In this document: positions 9,289-18,586 of the stretch, piece after piece
Layout of the letters: each line of letters begins with the position of its first letter
Position numbering within the stretch: position 1 is the first letter of the stretch
From: Pyxidicoccus xibeiensis
GTDB taxonomy: Bacteria > Myxococcota > Myxococcia > Myxococcales > Myxococcaceae
NCBI RefSeq assembly: GCF_024198175.1
Contig: NZ_JAJVKV010000002.1
Coordinates: 682,001-746,000, forward strand
Length of the DNA stretch: 64,000 nucleotides
Direction of reading: 5' to 3'
Notes under the pieces: generated by a model
What the model saw: the letters and a program-made list of their open reading frames with translations, nothing else
The model's database searches: none
Told to the model about the DNA's origin: nothing
Program-made: the position numbers and the translations under genes

Positions 9289-10680
9289 TCACCCGTCCGC
9301 GGCCACGGCGCTCCGGCGCGGGGAGATGTGGAAGACGATTCCGTCGCGAGGCCGCAGGTTCACCGAGGGCAGCGGAACCACCGGATGCGTGGGCTCCAGC
9401 CGGAGCCGGAAGCGCTGGACGACCATGGTGAGGCACATGACCATCTCCACCATGGAGAGGTCCTTGCCCAGGCAGATGCGCGGCCCTCCGGAGAAGGGGA
9501 ACAGGGAGAACCGGTGGCGTCCGGCGGAGCGCTCCTCGGAGAAGCGCTCGGGCTCGAAGCGCTCGGGCTCCTCCCAGAAGTCGCGGTGCCGGTGGATCTC
9601 GTACATGAACATCGTCACCCGGGCCCCGGCCTGGATGTGGAAGCCGCCAATCTCGTCGTCTTCGATGGGCGTGCGCTCCACCACCCAGGCGGGCGGGTAG
9701 AGGCGCATCGTCTCCTCGATGACCATCTGGCAGTAGCGCAGGCGCGGCAGGTCCGCGAACGTCGGCGGCCGGTCACCCACCACCTGGGCAATCTCCGCGA
9801 CGAGCCGCTCCTCCTTGTCCGGGTTGAGCGAGAGCAGGTAGCAGGCCCAGGAGAGGATGTTGGCCGGCGACTCGTGCCCGGCGACGAGCAGCGTCTTGAT
9901 CTCGTCGCGCAGGTGCTCGTCACTCATCGCATTGCCGGCCTCGTCGCGCGCCCGCACGAGGGTGGTGAGCAGGTCACCCCGGTCCTCGCCCTGGCGCCGC
10001 TCCTCGATGAGGCGGCGGACGATCTCATTCAGCACGTCCACATGGCGGGCGACGCGCTGGCGGGCCGGGGTGGGGAAGTCGCGCGGCAGCTTGAGGGGCG
10101 CATTCACGCGCTTCATGATGAAGTCGAACGCGACACGCATCGCGTCGCTCACCTGCGGCGCTTCCTCGCTGAGGTCGATGCTGAAGAGGATCTTCCCGGT
10201 GAGGCTCAGCAGCAGGCGCATGAACTCGCGATAGACGTCGAGCGGCTGGCCTGCCCGGGCCGAGGCCTCCCACCGCTCCAGCATGGCGCTGGAGCTCTCC
10301 GAGACCTTCGAGAAGTACCGCTCCAGGTGGGCGCGTGAGAAGGCCGGGTGGATGAGCTTGCGCTGGCTCCGCCAGTACTCCATGTCGTTCGTCGTCAGCT
10401 GGCCGTCGCCGAGCAGGACGCTGAACTCGTGGTAGATGGAGCTCTTGCGGTAGTTGGTGTGATTGTCCTGCAGGACGTGTTTCGCGTAGTCCGGGTGATT
10501 GAGCAGATACACGAGCATCGGCCCGATCTTCACCCGCACCAGGTCTCCATGCGTGCGCGAGATACGACTCATCGTCCCGAGCGCGTCTCGCGTCAGGTCA
10601 GGAGTCAGCTTCAACGCCGCGAGCAGCCCCGGCCCTGGCGGCTGTTTCGCCTCACTCTTCGCTGTATTTTTCTGACGCAT
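9289..10680 (-). CDS. Cytochrome P450, probable polyketide tailoring hydroxylase
   Basis: Heme-thiolate monooxygenase of 463 residues, normal for a bacterial P450. Visible motifs are the I-helix AGHES, the K-helix ETMRLYPP (ExxR), and the heme loop FPFSGGPRICLGK with ligand Cys403. There is no reductase domain, so it needs separate ferredoxin/reductase partners. The start chosen is ATG at 10680 (MRQKNTAKSE), with AGGTGA about 13 nt upstream. The frame stays open to 10920, and ATG at 10782 is an alternative that would add 34 residues, but the upstream part reads unlike a P450 N-terminus. It is first in an operon with the polyketide synthase 63 bp downstream and diverges from the thioesterase, so oxidation of the polyketide is the likely role. 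Substrate and position of attack cannot be read from sequence. Confidence 0.93.
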   Translation of the reverse strand: MRQKNTAKSEAKQPPGPGLLAALKLTPDLTRDALGTMSRISRTHGDLVRVKIGPMLVYLLNHPDYAKHVLQDNHTNYRKSSIYHEFSVLLGDGQLTTNDMEYWRSQRKLIHPAFSRAHLERYFSKVSESSSAMLERWEASARAGQPLDVYREFMRLLLSLTGKILFSIDLSEEAPQVSDAMRVAFDFIMKRVNAPLKLPRDFPTPARQRVARHVDVLNEIVRRLIEERRQGEDRGDLLTTLVRARDEAGNAMSDEHLRDEIKTLLVAGHESPANILSWACYLLSLNPDKEERLVAEIAQVVGDRPPTFADLPRLRYCQMVIEETMRLYPPAWVVERTPIEDDEIGGFHIQAGARVTMFMYEIHRHRDFWEEPERFEPERFSEERSAGRHRFSLFPFSGGPRICLGKDLSMVEMVMCLTMVVQRFRLRLEPTHPVVPLPSVNLRPRDGIVFHISPRRSAVAADG

Positions 10681-10836
10681 GAGCCGAAGCCGGTCACCTG
10701 GGTGGGGATTGCCGTGTCGTGTTTGTGAGCCTTCGTGGGTTGAAGCCCGCGATGATTGCTCTGTACCTGAGGGGACTGACATGGCCCGGCTGTGCGACGG
10801 AAATTGCCGCGGTGGCTGAGTCTCGATGACCCCGCG

Positions 10837-10865
10837 TTGACGTCTGTTCGGGTTGTCGAAATACT
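10837..10865 (+). promoter_or_regulatory. Sigma-70-like promoter for the type II thioesterase
   Basis: TTGACG at 10837-10842, a 17-bp spacer, then AATACT at 10860-10865. The boxes match the housekeeping consensus at 5/6 and 4/6 with ideal spacing, inside the 238-bp divergent gap between P450 and thioesterase genes. Transcription would begin near 10872 and give a leader of about 47 nt before the ATG at 10919. No equally good promoter was seen for the opposite direction. Sequence match only. Confidence 0.45.
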
Positions 10866-10918
10866 CGCGGTGTCTCGCCGCATGCGTAGACGTGTCACGC
10901 TGTGTGGCGCACCACATC

Positions 10919-11671
10919 ATGAACGCTCAATGGCTCTACCGCCGGCCGTCGCCGGCTGCCCGGCTGCGGCTGTTCTGTCTGCCCTATGCGGGGGGCGGTT
11001 CGTCCATCTACAGCCGCTGGCAAGGTGACTTCCCGGAGGACATCGAGGTGTGTGCGGTAGAGCTGCCAGGCAGGCGGGCGCGGCTGCGCGAGCCACCCAT
11101 CCGTCGCGCGGCGGCACTGGTGGAAGCAATCGCGGAAGGCGTGGCACCCTTCCTGGACCTCCCCTTCGTATTCTTCGGCCACAGCATGGGCGCGCTCCTC
11201 GCGTTCGAGCTCGCTCGGCACCTGCGCCGCGTGGGGCGCCAGGGGCCTTGCGCGCTGTTCGTCAGCGCCGCGGCCGCGCCGCACCTGCCCCGGAGCCGCA
11301 AGCTGCTGTGGCGCCTGGGAGACGCCGAGTTCCTCTCCGAGATTCGCGGCTATGGCGGCACGCCCGAGGAGGTCTTCTCCGAGCCGGACCTGCGGGCCCT
11401 CTTCCTCCCCGTCCTCCGGGCGGACTTCGAGGTCTTCGACACGTACGAGTTCGAGGACGACGGCCCGCTTGCCTGCCCGCTCCACGTCTACGGCGGGCGG
11501 GACGACGAGCGCGCGACGCCCGGGCAGCTTCGTGCCTGGGGCGAGCTGGCGTCCCACCTGGAGTCCGTCGAGCTCTTCCCCGGCGGGCACTTCTACCTGC
11601 ACGAGCAGCGCCCGGCGCTGACCGCCGCAGTGGCGCGCGAGCTCGCGGCGTTCGTCCCTGGCAGGCGCTGA
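10919..11671 (+). CDS. Type II (editing) thioesterase
   Basis: Stand-alone alpha/beta-hydrolase thioesterase of 250 residues, the usual length for the SrfD/RifR class, which removes wrong acyl groups stuck on carrier proteins of polyketide or peptide synthases. The family opening LFCLPYAGGG is at residues 18-27, the nucleophile elbow FGHSMGA has Ser89, the acid is in YGGRDDERAT (Asp195 or 196) and the base is His224 in PGGHFYLHE. Starting at ATG 10919 (MNAQWLYRR) gives the canonical N-terminus; the frame is open upstream to 10853 but those residues look non-coding. No clear Shine-Dalgarno precedes it. Location opposite the P450/PKS operon supports a proofreading role for that synthase. Confidence 0.93.
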   Translation: MNAQWLYRRPSPAARLRLFCLPYAGGGSSIYSRWQGDFPEDIEVCAVELPGRRARLREPPIRRAAALVEAIAEGVAPFLDLPFVFFGHSMGALLAFELARHLRRVGRQGPCALFVSAAAAPHLPRSRKLLWRLGDAEFLSEIRGYGGTPEEVFSEPDLRALFLPVLRADFEVFDTYEFEDDGPLACPLHVYGGRDDERATPGQLRAWGELASHLESVELFPGGHFYLHEQRPALTAAVARELAAFVPGRR

Positions 11672-11691
11672 GCCGGGCCGGGGAGGGCACC

Positions 11692-12993
11692 TCAGCCCAG
11701 CTTCCGGAGGTGACCCTTCACGTGATTCACATACTCCTGCTTCTCGACCACTAGAGGGTAGTCGGCGGGGTTGTAGAAGCGGATGCCGGCCCGGAAGTCG
11801 GACTGGGGGCCCCGGCTCCGCCGGAGGTCGTCCAGCCGCCGGGCCCTGTCCGGCGCCTGCTGGCGTGCCCGGAGGTAGGCCGCGATGAGCCGGCCCTGGT
11901 ACTCGTAGACGTCCCAGTGTGAGCCCACCGGTCGCACCATTCCCACGACGAAGAGGTTGTCGGCCTCGGGCGGGAAGATGTGCATGAACAGGGACGGGCG
12001 GTTGTCGCCCTCGGCCCAGTTCAGGTGCTTGCGGTCGATGTAGGGATAGGACGGCAGATACCCCGTGGCGAGGAACACGACGTCGATCTGCTCGTCCGTC
12101 CCGTCGTCGAAGTAGACGCGGTCGCCCTCCAGGCGGCGCACGTTGCCCTTATGGACGATGTCCCCGTGGGTGTAGTGGTGATGCAGCTGGTCCCCCAGCA
12201 CCGGGATGACCAGGTCCTGCTTCATCACCGGCACCGGCATGCCCAGGCCCCTGGAGCGCCGCCAGAGGAAGCGGAAGAAGAGGTAGTAGGAGAGGCGGCG
12301 CAGGAAGCTCGGCGCCTTCGCCTGCAGCATGGTGTCGGTGGGGCGGCCCATCAGGTACTTGGGCATGCAGAAGAACCCGCGCCGGGTGCTGTGGAACGTC
12401 CGCGCCGCGTTCATCGCCGACTCACAGAGGATGTCCGCCGCGGACTGGCCGGCGCCCACCACCAGCACGCGCTTGTTCATCAGCTGGGCAGGGCTCTTGT
12501 AGCTCTTCGAGTGCAGCACCTCGATGGAGTGCTGGCCCGGGAACTCCGGGATGCGGGGCGTGCGGTCGTGGCCGCTGGCCAGCACCACGCCCGCGTACTC
12601 GCGCTCAGGCCCGCCCTCCACCCGCACGCGCCACCGCGGGCCCGCCGGCTCCACCTGCAGCACGGAGGTGTTGAAGCGCATGTGCGGCAGGATGCCGGCG
12701 CTGTGCGCATAGTCTCTCAGGTAGTCCAGCACGAGGCTGTGATTGGGATAGTCCGGGTAGGACGCCGGCATGGGGAAATCCGGATACGCCTGCACGGACT
12801 TCGAGGCGATGACGTGGGTGTTGCGGCTCACCGGTGAGTCGGCGCGCGAGGCATCCCAGATGCCCCCTATTCCAGAGGCGGACTCCAATACCTCGAAGGT
12901 AAGGCCCGCCGTCTTGAATGCCTTTGCGACGGCCAGTCCGGCCGCGCCGGCACCGATGATGCAGAATGTCTCGGCCGGTTGATTTGCAATCAT
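11692..12993 (-). CDS. Flavin-containing monooxygenase (FAD/NADPH)
   Basis: Class B flavoprotein monooxygenase of 433 residues that would use FAD and NADPH to hydroxylate, N/S-oxidise or do Baeyer-Villiger chemistry. The FAD Rossmann motif CIIGAGAAGLA lies right after the start, a second dinucleotide motif VVGAGQSAADI is near residue 180, the FMO-type fingerprint region FPGQHSIEVLHSKSY lies just before it, and LATGY is in the C-terminal third. ATG at 12993 (MIANQPAETF) puts the FAD motif at the normal distance from the N-terminus; the frame is open to 13179 but that part overlaps the divergent gene. It sits between the thioesterase and the membrane fusion gene, so polyketide tailoring is plausible but unproved. 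Confidence 0.92.
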   Translation of the reverse strand: MIANQPAETFCIIGAGAAGLAVAKAFKTAGLTFEVLESASGIGGIWDASRADSPVSRNTHVIASKSVQAYPDFPMPASYPDYPNHSLVLDYLRDYAHSAGILPHMRFNTSVLQVEPAGPRWRVRVEGGPEREYAGVVLASGHDRTPRIPEFPGQHSIEVLHSKSYKSPAQLMNKRVLVVGAGQSAADILCESAMNAARTFHSTRRGFFCMPKYLMGRPTDTMLQAKAPSFLRRLSYYLFFRFLWRRSRGLGMPVPVMKQDLVIPVLGDQLHHHYTHGDIVHKGNVRRLEGDRVYFDDGTDEQIDVVFLATGYLPSYPYIDRKHLNWAEGDNRPSLFMHIFPPEADNLFVVGMVRPVGSHWDVYEYQGRLIAAYLRARQQAPDRARRLDDLRRSRGPQSDFRAGIRFYNPADYPLVVEKQEYVNHVKGHLRKLG

Positions 12994-13103
12994 GGCGATG
13001 GTAGCTGTTGAGGTGATTGTGTCGTGGAAGTTTCCGCGGAGCGCAGCCGCGAATGATCGCGAATTGAGCCCGGACATCCATTGAACAGGCGGGGAAGTCT
13101 TGC

Positions 13104-14714
13104 ATGAAAAGTATCTGGGTGCAATCCATTGTCGCCATACTTCTCGTGCTGGGTATCGGGCTCTCCATTGCCAACTCATTGGATACGTTCCGTGAGTACA
13201 GCGTTCCCGACGTGGCGCTGGGGGTCTTGAATCACACGTCAGTCCTGTCTGTTATCCTGTGTGTCGCGCTGACCGCGTCGATCACAATCGGGAACCTGGC
13301 GACCCGATATCTCAAGTGGATGTTCCTGCTGCGGGCCGGCCATGTGCTGGCGCCCAGCCGCAAGCTGTTCCTGGCCTTCCTGGCGTCCTTCGTGGGCAAC
13401 CTCACGCCGTTCTACGTCCTGTATGTCCTGAGGATCGCGCCGCTCCGGGAGCGGTTCATGCGGGCGCTCGCGCTGCTGCTGGCGGACCTGGCCACGGACG
13501 CGGTGGCGATTGGCGTCCTCGCGTATGCCGCGTCCTACTCGCTGGTGGGGGGCGCGGCCGTCGTCTTCGTGGCGGGGGCGTTCGCCCTGGCGCTGTTCCC
13601 CACCAAGAGCCGGGCGCGCCGGATTGGCGTGCTGCCCCTGGCCACCAGCCTGCTGTTCGCGCAGAGCTTCGCCATCCTCATCTGGAGCGTCACCGGCCTG
13701 TCCCTGTGGGGCACGCTGCGGCTGTTCGGCGTGGAGGTCGCCCTCCCGGAGGCGGTGCGCATCTACGCCGCCAGCCATGCGCAGGGCGCCGCGTCACTCG
13801 CCTGGCCGGGCTTCCTGATGGTGGGGCGCGGGATGATCTCCATGCTCGTCCAGCTCGGCGTGTCCGCGGAGGTCGCCGTCTACTCCACGGCGCTGGTGCG
13901 GGCCTTCACCTACTGGCTCGTCATCGCGGGGGCCCTGTGGGCGCTGGTGCGGCTGCGCCAGCAGGTGCGCCGTGAGTCGGCGGAGGCCAACCACTTCGAT
14001 GTGATTGCGGACGAATACAAATCCAACGTGCCGGAGCACATCCGCCTGAGGCTGCTCAGCCGGAAGATCGAATTGAACCAGGACCACCTGCCACGTCAGG
14101 AATATGTGCGCGGGATTGACGCCGGCTGCGGTCAGGGTTGGTATCTCAAGGAGATGCTGTCCCGGGGGTATCACGTCGAAGGGATTGACTTCTCAGAGAA
14201 CCAGGTGAAGCAGGCCCGGAAGTATCTGGGCTCGGATGGGAACCTGGTGCGTCAGGGCTCCATCGCGGCGCTGCCCTTCGAGGATGGCTCGCAGGACTTC
14301 GTCTATGCGGTGAACGTCATCCACCACCTGCCAGACGAGCACCGGCAGCAGCAGGCCTTCAAGGAAGTGCAGCGGGTGTTGCGGCCCGGGGGCCGCTTCC
14401 TGGTGCACGAGATGAATGTGAACAACCCGCTGTTCCGCTTCTACATGAGCTACATCTTTCCGCTCATCAAGGACATCGATGACGGCACGGAGGTGTGGCT
14501 CAAGGAGACCAGCGGTCCGTTCAGCGAGGGTTGGAAGCTGGTGAAGACGGAGTACCGGACCTTCCTGCCGGACTTCGTGCCGGAGTTCGCCTACCGGCGG
14601 CTGTGGGGCGTGGAGCGGTGCCTGGAGCGCAGCCGCCACGCGGCGCCGTTTTCGGCTCACGTCACCTTCGTGCTGGAGAAGGCCGCTCCGGCCGACGTCA
14701 GTCCCGGCCAGTAG
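13104..14714 (+). CDS. Flippase-like membrane domain fused to SAM methyltransferase
   Basis: A 536-residue protein made of two unrelated parts in one frame. Residues 1-285 hold about seven hydrophobic helices resembling the lysylphosphatidylglycerol-synthetase/UPF0104 type of lipid flippase-like proteins. Residues 293-530 form a soluble class I methyltransferase: motif I GIDAGCGQGW at 337-346, EGIDFSENQV at 359-368, a post-motif VIHHLPDEH, and LRPGGRFLVHEM. I infer a membrane-tethered methyltransferase acting on a lipid-linked or hydrophobic substrate; a transported substrate that is methylated on arrival is also possible. The start has GGGGAAG six nt upstream. It diverges from the flavin monooxygenase (110-bp gap) and is followed 33 bp later by a GT87-type gene, likely the same operon. 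Confidence 0.85.
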   Translation: MKSIWVQSIVAILLVLGIGLSIANSLDTFREYSVPDVALGVLNHTSVLSVILCVALTASITIGNLATRYLKWMFLLRAGHVLAPSRKLFLAFLASFVGNLTPFYVLYVLRIAPLRERFMRALALLLADLATDAVAIGVLAYAASYSLVGGAAVVFVAGAFALALFPTKSRARRIGVLPLATSLLFAQSFAILIWSVTGLSLWGTLRLFGVEVALPEAVRIYAASHAQGAASLAWPGFLMVGRGMISMLVQLGVSAEVAVYSTALVRAFTYWLVIAGALWALVRLRQQVRRESAEANHFDVIADEYKSNVPEHIRLRLLSRKIELNQDHLPRQEYVRGIDAGCGQGWYLKEMLSRGYHVEGIDFSENQVKQARKYLGSDGNLVRQGSIAALPFEDGSQDFVYAVNVIHHLPDEHRQQQAFKEVQRVLRPGGRFLVHEMNVNNPLFRFYMSYIFPLIKDIDDGTEVWLKETSGPFSEGWKLVKTEYRTFLPDFVPEFAYRRLWGVERCLERSRHAAPFSAHVTFVLEKAAPADVSPGQ

Positions 14715-14747
14715 CGTCCACGCCTTCCAAGACAGAGAGCGTCCGCC

Positions 14748-16310
14748 ATGTCCGCGCAGTCCGCCGCATTCCGTTCCTCGCTCAACGCCGGCTCGGCGTT
14801 GATGGCGGGGTTTGTCACGGGGCTCCTGGCGCCCCTGCTGGTCGTGCTGCTGGTGTTGCTGGGAGTGCCCTTCGGCGCGGCCCTTCCGGTGGGGCTCGTG
14901 GCCGGTGCGCTGTCGTTCTTCTTCCTGGTGCCGCGGGTCCCCACCGAGTGGGTGGCCTGGCTGCGCGGCAGGTCCCGGACGGCCTTCGTCCTGCTGGGGC
15001 TGGCGTCGCTCCTGGTGGTGGTGGCGATGGCGCGGCTGGGCGTCTTCATGCTCGACCCGCACCAGAAGCAGTACTCGCTGACTCCGAAGGTGGAGTTCAT
15101 GGTGAAGCACACCTGCCTGTCGGGCTACCTGAGCGCCGCCGTGCTCGCGGAGCAGGGGAAGGAGAACCTCTTCATCCTCAGCCACTACAAGTCGCCCGAG
15201 CTGGACGCGGTGCTCCCGGCGGTGGAGCCGCTGGAGCGCGACTACTACGCGTATCCGCCCCAGTTCCTGCTGCTGCCGAAGCTGATGCTGAGCATCAGCC
15301 GCGACTTCTTCTCGCTGCGGGCGGGCTGGTACGTCCTCTACACCGCCGCCGCGCTGCTCTCGATGCTCTTCGTGGCGTCCTGGGTGGGCGGGCGCGAGGG
15401 CGCGGTGCTGGGCGGGCTGACGCCGGTGGTGTGGCTGTCGCTGCCCACGCTGGTGAACGTGCAGCTGGGCAACATCCACCTGCTCGTCTACGGCCTGTGC
15501 CTGGGCGGGATGATTGCGTTCGACAGGAAGCGCCATGCGCTGGGCGGGGCGCTGCTGGCGTTCGCCATCCTCGCGAAGATCTTCCCGGGAGTGCTCGGCA
15601 TCTACCTGCTGGTCCAGCGGCGATGGAAGGACGCGCTGTGGACGACGGGCTTCGGCGCGCTCTACACGGTGCTCGCGTTCCTGGTCGTCGGTGAGAAGCC
15701 CTTCGTGGACTACCTCACCAGCGCGGTGCCGCGCATCTCCAGCGGAGAGCTGTTCGACTTCGTGTGGAACTTCACGCCGGCCATCCTGGTGAACTACTCG
15801 CCGTTCGGCGTGCCCTTCAAACTGCAGCTCGTGGGGGTGCGGATCGCGGACCCGCTCGCCGTCGCTCGCGCCATCATCGCGGTGTACTCGCTGCTGGTCG
15901 TGGCGCTGGCCGTGGTGGTGGCGCACCGGCTCTACAAGCGCGAGGCGGGAGGAGAGGCGGGCTCCCACTTCAGGCTGACCCAGCTGGTGGTGTGGCTGGC
16001 GCTGCTGAGCCTGTCCTCCTTCCGGAGCCCGTTCGCGCCGTGGACGTACTGCGCGGTGGGCGGGGTGTGGCTGTTCGCGGCCTATACGCCCCTGCTGCGC
16101 TCCGGTGCGCGGTACCTCGTGCCCTTCGTCCTCGGGTGGTTCGTCATCTCCATCTACGGGCCGCCGATTGTGGGCCCCATGGTGGCCTTCACCCTGGTGG
16201 CGCAGACGGTGCTGTACGTGACGGGGTTCTGGCTTGCCGTGAAGGTGAGCGCACCGGCGGCGGAGCCGGCGCGCGTTCCCGGCAACGTGGGGTCGGCGAC
16301 CCTGGGCTGA
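14748..16310 (+). CDS. GT87/DUF2029-type polyprenyl-phosphate-dependent glycosyltransferase
   Basis: Integral membrane protein of 520 residues with about eleven or twelve hydrophobic segments. The large outer loop and motifs such as YAYPPQFLLLPK, AKIFPGVLGIYLL and QRRWKDA are those of the GT87 (DUF2029) family, GT-C fold enzymes that use polyprenyl-phosphate sugars as donors. It would add a sugar to a lipid, glycan or secreted metabolite on the outer face of the inner membrane. It follows the flippase-methyltransferase fusion by 33 bp on the same strand, suggesting a two-gene glycolipid or glycoside step. Whether it belongs to the polyketide cluster is open. It ends 11 bp from the convergent protease gene with no room for a hairpin. 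Confidence 0.82.
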   Translation: MSAQSAAFRSSLNAGSALMAGFVTGLLAPLLVVLLVLLGVPFGAALPVGLVAGALSFFFLVPRVPTEWVAWLRGRSRTAFVLLGLASLLVVVAMARLGVFMLDPHQKQYSLTPKVEFMVKHTCLSGYLSAAVLAEQGKENLFILSHYKSPELDAVLPAVEPLERDYYAYPPQFLLLPKLMLSISRDFFSLRAGWYVLYTAAALLSMLFVASWVGGREGAVLGGLTPVVWLSLPTLVNVQLGNIHLLVYGLCLGGMIAFDRKRHALGGALLAFAILAKIFPGVLGIYLLVQRRWKDALWTTGFGALYTVLAFLVVGEKPFVDYLTSAVPRISSGELFDFVWNFTPAILVNYSPFGVPFKLQLVGVRIADPLAVARAIIAVYSLLVVALAVVVAHRLYKREAGGEAGSHFRLTQLVVWLALLSLSSFRSPFAPWTYCAVGGVWLFAAYTPLLRSGARYLVPFVLGWFVISIYGPPIVGPMVAFTLVAQTVLYVTGFWLAVKVSAPAAEPARVPGNVGSATLG

Positions 16311-16321
16311 GGCCCCGCGCG

Positions 16322-18556
16322 CTACTGCAGGAGCAGCTCGCTGGAAGTGGAGTACGGGACGCCCACCTCCTCACCGCGCAACATGAGCTCCGCGCTGTCG
16401 ATGGGGAGCCAGGCCGGGTCGATGGGAATCCCGGTCACCTTGACCTCGTCGCCCCCGGTGAGGGTGGGCTGCCCCGCGCGCTCCATCACCCCGGAGATGT
16501 CCAGCTCGTACCTGCCGTTGAGCAGCAGCGTGGGTGAGTCCAGGCTCCGGGTCACGTACTCGCTGTCGATGCTGAGGTAGAGGGTCGCGGTGGGCGCGAG
16601 GGCGAGGGCCTCGTTCGTGTCGACCTCCATCAGGCAGCAGGTGCAGGGATTCTTGCTCGGCTGCGGGTTCGTCCAGGGCCGGAGCGGGATGCCGTAGTAC
16701 TGGCGGAACGGGCAGACCGTCTCATCGTAGGCCCAGCGGTTGGAGCGCAGCGCGCTCTGGCGGCAGATGGGCAGCGGAGGTAGCGCCACGTTGAGCGCCG
16801 AGCCGTCGACGGTGCGGGTGAGCTTCGACTCGATGCTGTTCCTCGTGGCCGTATCCAAGGTCGGCAGAGGCGAGCCATGCGCGGGCCGCGGGGCTGGCGG
16901 GGGCGGCAGGAGTGACGGGCAGTGCTGGGAGACGACGCCCTTGCAGGCGGCCTCCAGGGCCCGGAAGAGGGAGACACGGCCGATGACGCGGCGCGGGTCC
17001 GAGGAGGGCCATGGGCAAGGGAGTCCGCCCAGGCAGAAGTCCGCGGGGGTGCCCAGGGGGACCGAGCCCTGGCGTACGCGCTCCATGAGTTCGGGCCCGG
17101 AGAGGTCGGGCCGGTAACCCCAGCTGGTGGCGGCCACTCCGGACACCACCGCCGTGGACACGGACGTCCCGGTGAGGATGTCCGTGGGCTGGAGCCTGCC
17201 GAACACGTCGGTGTCCGACGCCAGCGCATGCGCTCCGGGGGCTGCCAGGCGCGGGCGCCCTCCGGGACGGGTGCTCGCCAGCGGGGCGTCGTCCGCGCGC
17301 ACTCCGCCCACCGCGTACACCAGGGGCCGGTAGGGCGTCACATTGGCTGGCGGAAAGCGGGGGTAGGCGGTCGGCGCCGGATAGCCCGGGTCCTCGAGCG
17401 GCTCGCACTGCGAGTACTCCGGCGCCGGCTTCTGCTCCCACCGGGCGGGGAGCATGGGGCCGTGGACGGTATCCGGTCCGCCCGGGTCGTTGCCTGCCGC
17501 GGCGATGACCACGGCTCCACGGCAGACGGCATGGGTGATGGCGGCATGGACGGCACGCACCGGCGCCGGAAGTTGCTCCACCTGATTGCCGTCGTATGCG
17601 CCGCCGAAGCGGGCGTCCCAGGCGAGGCTGAGGTTGACGACCAGCCGGGGCTGGGGTGTCGCGGGCTCACCCGGGGGGACGTTCCCCGCGTTGTGGGCGC
17701 GCCACTCGGTCACCGCGTTGTGGATGGCCCGCGCGAGCTGCGTCTGCTCTCCGAAGTAGCCGCCATGCGCCAGGTCCCGCACGTTCGGCGTCACCTGGGG
17801 GAGCGACAGGTGGTTGGACACCTGGGCAATGCAGACCGGGCTGCCGTCCGGACAGCCCAGCTCGCGCACGACGCGGCCCATCGCATGCCCATGTCCGAGC
17901 CGGTCCTCCACTGCCTCGCCCCCGCTGTAGCGGTGCGGCGAGGAGTCCACCACCGCGACGCGCACCTCGACAGGGGGGAGCGTCGCGCCCGTGGGGAGGA
18001 CGGCCAGCCGCTCGGTCTGCGCATGGAAGTCCTTCTGCAGCATCTGCCAGGCGGCCTTGACGGTGGCGCTCGTCCCCAGGGGCGCCACCACCTGACAGTC
18101 GGGGTCGATTCTCACCGTCCGCCCGTCCACGGCCGACTTCAGCGCCGCTACCGCCAGCGGTGGGGGGAGGCCGCTTCCCGAGGACACCCAGTCGTAGGAA
18201 CAGAAGGGCGCGAGTCCGGGGGGCAGCGCCCACTGTCCCTTCGTGGCCGCGAACAGCCGGGCCTCGACCCACTGGCCTGCCGAGCCGGAGGGGCCCGGCG
18301 GGCAGCTGGAGATGTCCGGCTTCAGGACGGCAATCCACCGGCTGCTCGGGCACGCCGCTTCGGGCGCGATGGCTGGCGAGACGGCAACGCAGGTCCCTCC
18401 ATTCGCGGCGGGGCAGGGCGGCGTCCCGGCATCCGAAGCGAGCTCCTGACGCGCCAGGGGCGGGCGCCCTTCTGCTTCCGGGGCTGTCCCCGAGGGCATA
18501 CAGGCCGCGACCCCGAAGGCCAGGGTGATGGCAAGCAGACGGCGGGTGGGGTCCAT
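16322..18556 (-). CDS. Subtilisin-like (S8) serine protease lipoprotein
   Basis: Predicted lipoprotein of 744 residues; signal peptide with lipobox FGVAAC near residue 19. The S8 triad is present: Asp near 202 in VAVVDSS, His near 221 in GHGHAMGRV, Ser near 462 in TGTSVSTAVVSG, plus the oxyanion-side motif AAAGNDPG. The Asp-His spacing of about 20 residues is short for subtilases. About 200 residues follow the catalytic domain, including a Cys-rich stretch (KNPCTCC) and a beta-rich tail ending in a domain predicted to bind or sort. It is the last gene of a sigma / anti-sigma / CHAT / protease operon, 30 bp after the CHAT stop with GGAG 11 nt before ATG. The context suggests a caspase-like-regulated or co-regulated protease in the cell envelope; substrate unknown. 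Confidence 0.9.
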   Translation of the reverse strand: MDPTRRLLAITLAFGVAACMPSGTAPEAEGRPPLARQELASDAGTPPCPAANGGTCVAVSPAIAPEAACPSSRWIAVLKPDISSCPPGPSGSAGQWVEARLFAATKGQWALPPGLAPFCSYDWVSSGSGLPPPLAVAALKSAVDGRTVRIDPDCQVVAPLGTSATVKAAWQMLQKDFHAQTERLAVLPTGATLPPVEVRVAVVDSSPHRYSGGEAVEDRLGHGHAMGRVVRELGCPDGSPVCIAQVSNHLSLPQVTPNVRDLAHGGYFGEQTQLARAIHNAVTEWRAHNAGNVPPGEPATPQPRLVVNLSLAWDARFGGAYDGNQVEQLPAPVRAVHAAITHAVCRGAVVIAAAGNDPGGPDTVHGPMLPARWEQKPAPEYSQCEPLEDPGYPAPTAYPRFPPANVTPYRPLVYAVGGVRADDAPLASTRPGGRPRLAAPGAHALASDTDVFGRLQPTDILTGTSVSTAVVSGVAATSWGYRPDLSGPELMERVRQGSVPLGTPADFCLGGLPCPWPSSDPRRVIGRVSLFRALEAACKGVVSQHCPSLLPPPPAPRPAHGSPLPTLDTATRNSIESKLTRTVDGSALNVALPPLPICRQSALRSNRWAYDETVCPFRQYYGIPLRPWTNPQPSKNPCTCCLMEVDTNEALALAPTATLYLSIDSEYVTRSLDSPTLLLNGRYELDISGVMERAGQPTLTGGDEVKVTGIPIDPAWLPIDSAELMLRGEEVGVPYSTSSELLLQ

Positions 18557-18586
18557 GCGTGTGTCTCCAGGAGGGAGGGGTGTGGC

